64,000 nucleotides of DNA. It comes from Paenibacillus massiliensis subsp. panacisoli DSM 21345 (GTDB lineage Bacteria > Bacillota > Bacilli > Paenibacillales > Paenibacillaceae). Location of the stretch: NCBI RefSeq assembly GCF_000426545.1, contig NZ_AUFO01000024.1:1-64000 (forward strand), written 5' to 3'. The notes beneath the pieces were generated by a model, which was not told the DNA's origin, did not search any database, and was given only the letters and a program-made list of their open reading frames with translations. The position numbers and the translations under genes are program-made. Below, one piece after another: positions 59,859 through 64,000 of the stretch. Every line of letters starts with the position of its first letter. Within the stretch, counting starts at the first letter, position 1.

Positions 59859-61392
59859 GCTTCCCGCCTCCTGACTTGGTCATATATCTCATAAGCACTT
59901 CCTGCGATGCTTCCTCACGGCTCACTTCTCCGGTCATTCGTCCTGCGTTCATGACATAGATGCGATCACATAGCCCAAGAATCTCGGACAACTCGGAGGA
60001 AATCACCAGCACAGCCTTTCCTTCTGCAGCCAGTCGATGAATGATGGTATAGATCTCATATTTGGCACCTACATCAATACCGCGCGTCGGCTCATCCAGC
60101 ATGAGAATGTCAGGCTCCGCGAATATCCATTTTCCCAGTACCACCTTCTGCTGATTGCCACCGCTTAGATTACCGGTCTTCTGCAAAATGCTTGGTGCCT
60201 TGATATTCATGCTGCGCTTCATCTCCTCAGCCACCAGCACTTCCTCATGCTCGTTCACCACGGTGTTCTGACTAAGCTTGGGCAAGCCGGTCAGCGAGAT
60301 GTTGCGCTTGATGTCATCCATCAGAATCAGGCCGTAAGCCTTGCGATCCTCGGTAACATAAGCGAACCCATTCTCAATAGCCTCCGTCACGGTCCGGTTG
60401 CGAATGATGCGGCCCTCCTTGATGAGCTGCCCGGAGATGCTACGCCCGTAGGATCTGCCGAAGATGCTCATGGCCAGCTCCGTTCGACCTGCTCCCATCA
60501 GTCCGGCGATTCCGACAATCTCCCCGCGCCGTAGCTGCAGATTGACCTCCTCCAGCACTTTGCGGTCCGCATGATGCTCATGGTAGACCGTCCAGTCCTT
60601 CACCTCCAGAATGACCTCACCAATCTCGGCGTGTCGCTCCGGATAGCGGCTGGTCAGATCTCTGCCAACCATACCGCTGATGATCCGATCCTCTGTAACC
60701 ACGTCCTTCTTCATGTCCAGTGTCTCAATGGTGTGCCCGTCACGCAGGATGGTCACAGAATCTGCCACTTTGGATATCTCATTCAGCTTATGGGAGATGA
60801 TAATGCAGGAAATGCCCTGTCGCTTCAGCTCCAGCATCAATTGCAGCAGGTTCTCGCTATCGTTCTCATTCAGGGCTGCCGTCGGCTCATCCAGAATGAG
60901 CAGCTTGACCTTTTTGGATAAGGCCTTGGCGATCTCGACGAGCTGCTGCTTCCCTACACCGATGCTGGATACCAGCGTGTCTGGCCGCTCATGCAGTCCG
61001 ACCTTGGCCAAAAGCTGCTGCGTGCCCGCATAAGTGGCGTTCCAGTCGATCACTCCTTTGCTGGCTCGCTCATTGCCCAAATAGATATTTTCCGCAATCG
61101 ACAGCTCCGGAATTAACGCGAGCTCTTGATGGATAATAACGATCCCAAGCTCCTCACTTTGCCGAATATCCTTGAACTCACACGTCTGGCCTTGAAAACG
61201 AATCTCCCCTTCATAAGAGCCGTGGGGATACACTCCGCTAAGCACCTTCATCAAGGTCGATTTTCCTGCTCCATTCTCGCCACACAAAGCGTGAATCTCT
61301 CCCTCGCGAATCCGTAGATTCACGTCCTCCAGCGCCTTGACGCCCGGGAAAGCTTTGGTGATACCAATCATCTCCAGAATGATTCCAGCCAT
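59842..61392 (-). CDS. mmsA: Monosaccharide ABC transporter ATP-binding protein (two ATPase domains)
   Basis: A 516-residue double ATPase of the XylG/RbsA type. The first domain has [16 protein letters not shown] (Walker A) and [13 protein letters not shown] (Walker B) but a signature replaced by [13 protein letters not shown]. The second domain has a degenerate Walker A ([16 protein letters not shown]), [14 protein letters not shown] and [14 protein letters not shown]. That asymmetry is normal for sugar importers. AAAGGAG precedes the ATG. The permease gene overlaps its end. Confidence 0.94.
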   Translation of the reverse strand: MAGIILEMIGITKAFPGVKALEDVNLRIREGEIHALCGENGAGKSTLMKVLSGVYPHGSYEGEIRFQGQTCEFKDIRQSEELGIVIIHQELALIPELSIAENIYLGNERASKGVIDWNATYAGTQQLLAKVGLHERPDTLVSSIGVGKQQLVEIAKALSKKVKLLILDEPTAALNENDSENLLQLMLELKRQGISCIIISHKLNEISKVADSVTILRDGHTIETLDMKKDVVTEDRIISGMVGRDLTSRYPERHAEIGEVILEVKDWTVYHEHHADRKVLEEVNLQLRRGEIVGIAGLMGAGRTELAMSIFGRSYGRSISGQLIKEGRIIRNRTVTEAIENGFAYVTEDRKAYGLILMDDIKRNISLTGLPKLSQNTVVNEHEEVLVAEEMKRSMNIKAPSILQKTGNLSGGNQQKVVLGKWIFAEPDILMLDEPTRGIDVGAKYEIYTIIHRLAAEGKAVLVISSELSEILGLCDRIYVMNAGRMTGEVSREEASQEVLMRYMTKSGGGKHDHVG

Positions 61393-61427
61393 GGACCTGC
61401 TCCTTTCCAGCTCGTGTCTTCTGCTTG

Positions 61428-62513
61428 TTACTTAAGACCAATCTCCTCGCGGGTGTAATATCCGCTATCCACAATATCCTTCTCCACATTGCTCTGATCG
61501 ACAGAAATAGGGTCCAGTAGATAAGCCGGGACTACCTCTATTCCATTGTTATAAGACTCCGTGTCGTTCACTTCCGCCTGTTGACCTTGTAAGATGCTGT
61601 TAGCCATCTCTACCGTCTTCTCCGCTAATTTACGTGTATCCTTGAATACCGTTTGCGTCTGCTCCCCGGCTACAATGGATTTGATCGAGGAGAGCTCAGC
61701 ATCCTGCCCGGTGATGATCGGCAAGGGCTTGGCACTGCTACCATAGCCGACGCCCTTCAATGAGGATATAATTCCGATACTAATTCCATCGTACGGTGAC
61801 AGCACAGCGTCCACCCGTTCTGTCGAATAGTAGGCGCTCAGCAGATTATCCATCCGGGACTGAGCTAGCGCACCATCCCAACGCAGCGTGGCAATCTGGG
61901 CCATCGTGGTCTGTTGACTACGGACGACAAGCTTGCCCTCATCAATGTAGGGCTGTAGCACAGACATGGCCCCGTCAAAGAAGAAATAGGCGTTGTTATC
62001 GTCCGGTGACCCGCCGAACATCTCAATGTTGAACGGTCCTTTACCCTCCTTAAGCTCCAAACGCTGCTCGATATACGAGGCCTGCTGCACGCCTACCTTG
62101 AAATTGTCAAACGTTGCGTAGTAAGTTAGATAAGGTGTATTGCGAATCAGACGATCATAGGAAATCACCTGAATTCCCTGATCATGTGCCTTCTGAATTA
62201 CATCTGTCAGTGTATTGCCGTCTACCGAAGCGATGACCATGACATCAACGCCCTTGGTAATCATGTTCTCGATCTGCGAAATTTGATTCTCAACGACATC
62301 CTCAGCGTATTGCAGGTCCGTCTTATAGCCTTGCTCCTGAAAGAGACGGACCATATTCTCTCCATCAGCTACCCAGCGTGCAGAGGATTTGGTCGGCATA
62401 GATATGCCCACGTAGCCCTTCTCTCTGCTGCCCGGCCCGCTCTCTGCCAGATTGCAGGCGGATAGCAGCAGGGTCATGGCCAGCAGCCACAGCATTACAG
62501 CTCCTTTTTTCAT
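61428..62513 (-). CDS. chvE: Monosaccharide-binding lipoprotein (ChvE type)
   Basis: A 361-residue periplasmic-binding-protein-like lipoprotein. The leader [20 protein letters not shown] is a lipoprotein signal. [61 protein letters not shown] and [28 protein letters not shown] match ChvE-like proteins that bind xylose, arabinose, galactose or glucose. ATG 62513 follows AAGGGGA by eight bases; the frame extends to 62645 without a suitable start. A candidate cre site lies about 90 bases upstream. Confidence 0.9.
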   Translation of the reverse strand: MKKGAVMLWLLAMTLLLSACNLAESGPGSREKGYVGISMPTKSSARWVADGENMVRLFQEQGYKTDLQYAEDVVENQISQIENMITKGVDVMVIASVDGNTLTDVIQKAHDQGIQVISYDRLIRNTPYLTYYATFDNFKVGVQQASYIEQRLELKEGKGPFNIEMFGGSPDDNNAYFFFDGAMSVLQPYIDEGKLVVRSQQTTMAQIATLRWDGALAQSRMDNLLSAYYSTERVDAVLSPYDGISIGIISSLKGVGYGSSAKPLPIITGQDAELSSIKSIVAGEQTQTVFKDTRKLAEKTVEMANSILQGQQAEVNDTESYNNGIEVVPAYLLDPISVDQSNVEKDIVDSGYYTREEIGLK

Positions 62514-62603
62514 CGCGAAGTCCCCTTTCCTATTGAATCGCCAACCCACTCGTCCCGAATTGTGCTTGCCGCTACTTGCTGGCGGATGTTCAGTGACACA
62601 ATT

Positions 62604-62617
62604 GGATAACGCTTTCA
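62604..62617 (-). promoter_or_regulatory. Candidate cre (CcpA) site upstream of the sugar importer
   Basis: On the minus strand TGAAAGCGTTATCC matches the cre consensus TGWAANCGNTNWCA at all defined positions except the last. It lies 91 bases before the chvE-type ATG, implying catabolite repression. Confidence 0.65.
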
Positions 62618-62769
62618 AAATGTAATATTGGTACGTCACCTGCATGGATATGGTATCACTTGGGAATAAGCAGGGTCTTTATGATGAATGAACCTTTTTT
62701 ATAAAATTTTAACTTTTGTCTTGTCAGGCTCGACTGCTCATCAAAATTAGTGAACGGTTGCCTCTAAAA

Positions 62770-62812
62770 AAACACAAAAAGACCTCACCAGCTCCAGAGA
62801 ACGGATGAAGTC
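62770..62812 (-). terminator. Probable terminator of the response-regulator gene
   Basis: On the minus strand GACTTCATCC pairs imperfectly with GGTGAGGTC, followed by TTTTTGTGTTTTTTT. Confidence 0.5.
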
Positions 62813-62852
62813 ATTTGGTTTCTACTATACCTTAACCAGATCAATCATATGG

Positions 62853-62916
62853 GAGTGTAGAGCCGCTGTAAGCGGGGAGCCCTATCGACCGCTGTTAAGC
62901 TTGCTATTCTGTGGCC
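62853..62916 (-). repeat. Intergenic structured repeat, copy C (partial)
   Basis: GTGTAGAGCCGCTGTAAGCGGGGAGCCCTATCGACC…CTGTTAAGCTTGCTATTCTGTGGCC-type sequence matches the left part of copies A and B. The second AAGCTTAA arm and the CTTCCCC/TTTCCGCTAAC block are absent. It lies in the presumed 3' UTR of the response-regulator gene. Confidence 0.75.
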
Positions 62917-63027
62917 TGTGCTATTTCATTGTCAGTTATTAAGGCTCATCAATTATCAGCTATCAGCAGTTTTCAGTGATCGTTATCAGTTTTCAGTGAT
63001 CGCTTTATTCGTTTATTCGTCTATTCG

Positions 63028-64000
63028 TTATTGCTTCCCACTTGGTAACGTGCCCCGACCTCGGCGGTACTGGGCCGGAGAGACGCCCATAATCTTCTTG
63101 AATGCCGTGCTGAAATAATGCTGGCTGTCATATCCGGTCTGCTCTGCGATCGCATGAATGGGCAGCAGGGTGGAATCCAGCAGCTGCACGGCCTTGCGAA
63201 TTCGGGTACGCGTGACAAGTGTGACGAAGTTATCGTTCAGCTCCTTCTTGAGCACACGACTGAGATACACGGGCGATACCTGCAGGCTGGCTGCCAGCGA
63301 ATCCAGCGTAAGCTCGCGCTGGGCATAACGCTCCCGGATCAGCTGACGTGCACGGCGGACCAAGGGAGACACCTGGGCCTCATACTGCAATTGCTCACGG
63401 CAGTGCCGATACGCTGCTCGAAGTCCATCCAGTCCATCTTCATTCTTCTCCAGGCAGCAATGTACCGCGATATTCAGGAAGCTGCCAATCTTCTGTTCAA
63501 TCTCCGCCTCCATACCTTCAGGCGCAAGCTGCCACAGACACATACCAACCAGTCCTCCGCGCGTCTGGAACAACACATGCGGAAGCTCCGTCAGCAGCTC
63601 CCCCATAATATTCTCAGCACCGAATCGAAGCAGCTGTCGCTCCGACTCCTGCATAATGCTCTGCGACTCCCCTCCTGGCCAGCGTACAAGTCCAATCTGT
63701 ACCGGAAGATGGGACGGCAGGCTCAGGAAGGCGAGCTGCTCCAGCACCTCGGGTTCTTCCATGCTCCCCTCTAGCCACTCCAGGCAGCTGCGACGCCGGA
63801 GCAAGGGAATATGTCGCTCCAATTGGATGGCCGTCTGCTCCACATAGGCGCTCCGTGCAAGCTCCTCATCCATTCGCTGTCGCAGACCGGATAAGGTCTC
63901 ATATAATTGCCTGTCGTCTACTGGCTTGAGCAGATAATCCTGTACACCGAGACGAACAGCCTCCTGGGCATAGGCGAATTCATCATGACCGGATATGATC
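63028..64000 (-). CDS. YesN-type response regulator, AraC output domain (5' end beyond window)
   Basis: The frame stays open to base 64000. The outermost residues, ISGHDEFAYAQEAVRLGVQD followed by YLLKPVDDRQL, are the end of a CheY-like receiver domain with its conserved Lys-Pro. A middle region of about 170 residues links to a C-terminal AraC HTH (LTLDSLAASLQVSPVYLSRV, IHAIAEQTGYDSQHYFSTAF). This is the YesN/two-component layout common in Paenibacillus, where the pair regulates adjacent sugar transport. The sensor kinase and start lie outside the window. Confidence 0.9.
   Translation of the reverse strand, partial: IISGHDEFAYAQEAVRLGVQDYLLKPVDDRQLYETLSGLRQRMDEELARSAYVEQTAIQLERHIPLLRRRSCLEWLEGSMEEPEVLEQLAFLSLPSHLPVQIGLVRWPGGESQSIMQESERQLLRFGAENIMGELLTELPHVLFQTRGGLVGMCLWQLAPEGMEAEIEQKIGSFLNIAVHCCLEKNEDGLDGLRAAYRHCREQLQYEAQVSPLVRRARQLIRERYAQRELTLDSLAASLQVSPVYLSRVLKKELNDNFVTLVTRTRIRKAVQLLDSTLLPIHAIAEQTGYDSQHYFSTAFKKIMGVSPAQYRRGRGTLPSGKQ

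Larger units (their letters stand above)
62514..63027. other. Intergenic region of 514 bases
   Basis: From the sugar operon start leftwards-to-rightwards it contains a candidate cre site (62604-62617), a minus-strand terminator-like hairpin (62770-62812), partial repeat copy C (62853-62916) and a short duplicated TCAGTTTTCAGTGATCG (about 62965-63002). No gene is seen. Confidence 0.7.

Noticed and set aside
1-64000. CRISPR array, rRNA or tRNA genes
   Set aside because: No regularly spaced direct repeats with unique spacers and no recognisable tRNA or rRNA sequence were noticed in the read-through; a dedicated scan was not possible.

Overview
The window looks like a chromosomal segment of an endospore-forming Bacillota, most probably Paenibacillus or a close relative. 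Support for this is a gerM-rph-rdgB block, a 74-residue GerE, a YhcN-type spore lipoprotein, strong AGGAGG ribosome-binding sites, many GTG/TTG starts, WYL and YesN-type regulators, and moderate GC. No rRNA, tRNA or CRISPR array was seen. Assignments rest on reading translated sequence and motifs only; no database search was possible.

Layout. 1-581: right end of an IS3/IS150-like element, cut by the window edge. 753-3292 (minus): rdgB, rph and a GerM-like lipoprotein. 3540-7891: PgpA-like phosphatase, GNAT acetyltransferase, metallo-beta-lactamase-fold hydrolase, methyltransferase, DUF72 protein. 8063-14364: two paralogous chemoreceptors flanking an M20 dipeptidase and a small zinc-ribbon protein. 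14531-19295: VOC protein, WYL regulator, an SDR lacking the catalytic Tyr, then DUF5713, SUKH-like, AraC and transglutaminase genes. 19477-23185: gerE, an unknown gene, and the nagR-nagB-nagA amino-sugar operon. 23366-28717 (minus): YhcN-type lipoprotein and a Gld-like ABC exporter operon. 29051-32118: serine hydrolase, Lrp-type regulator, MFS exporter.

32393-38513 (minus) is an unusual glycosyltransferase cluster. It includes a GT with a carboxypeptidase-regulatory-like tail, a 979-residue protein joining an FG-GAP/integrin-like beta-propeller to a GT4 through a Ser/Thr-rich linker, a coupled 98-residue protein, and a third GT.

39174-57098 (minus) is an iron region. A Fur-box-preceded siderophore uptake operon (binding lipoprotein, two permeases, ATPase) lies beside an NRPS-independent siderophore locus: 2,4-diaminobutyrate aminotransferase, three IucA/IucC synthetases, MFS exporter, RraA-family protein and flavin monooxygenase. 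It is topped by an AraC-binding-protein fusion sensor and a LuxR-type regulator. Three Fur-box-like palindromes tie these units together. No diaminobutyrate decarboxylase and no ornithine/lysine-type N-hydroxylase is present, so the product may be a carboxylate siderophore of unfamiliar composition.

57442-64000 (minus): Ser-rich lipoprotein, a monosaccharide ABC importer (chvE-mmsA-mmsB type) with a candidate cre site, and a truncated YesN-type response regulator.

A previously unannotated intergenic repeat of about 180-200 bp with an internal AAGCTTAA inverted repeat occurs twice in full (about 4785-4968 and 38757-38953) and once in part (62853-62916), each time just after the stop codon of a minus-strand gene.
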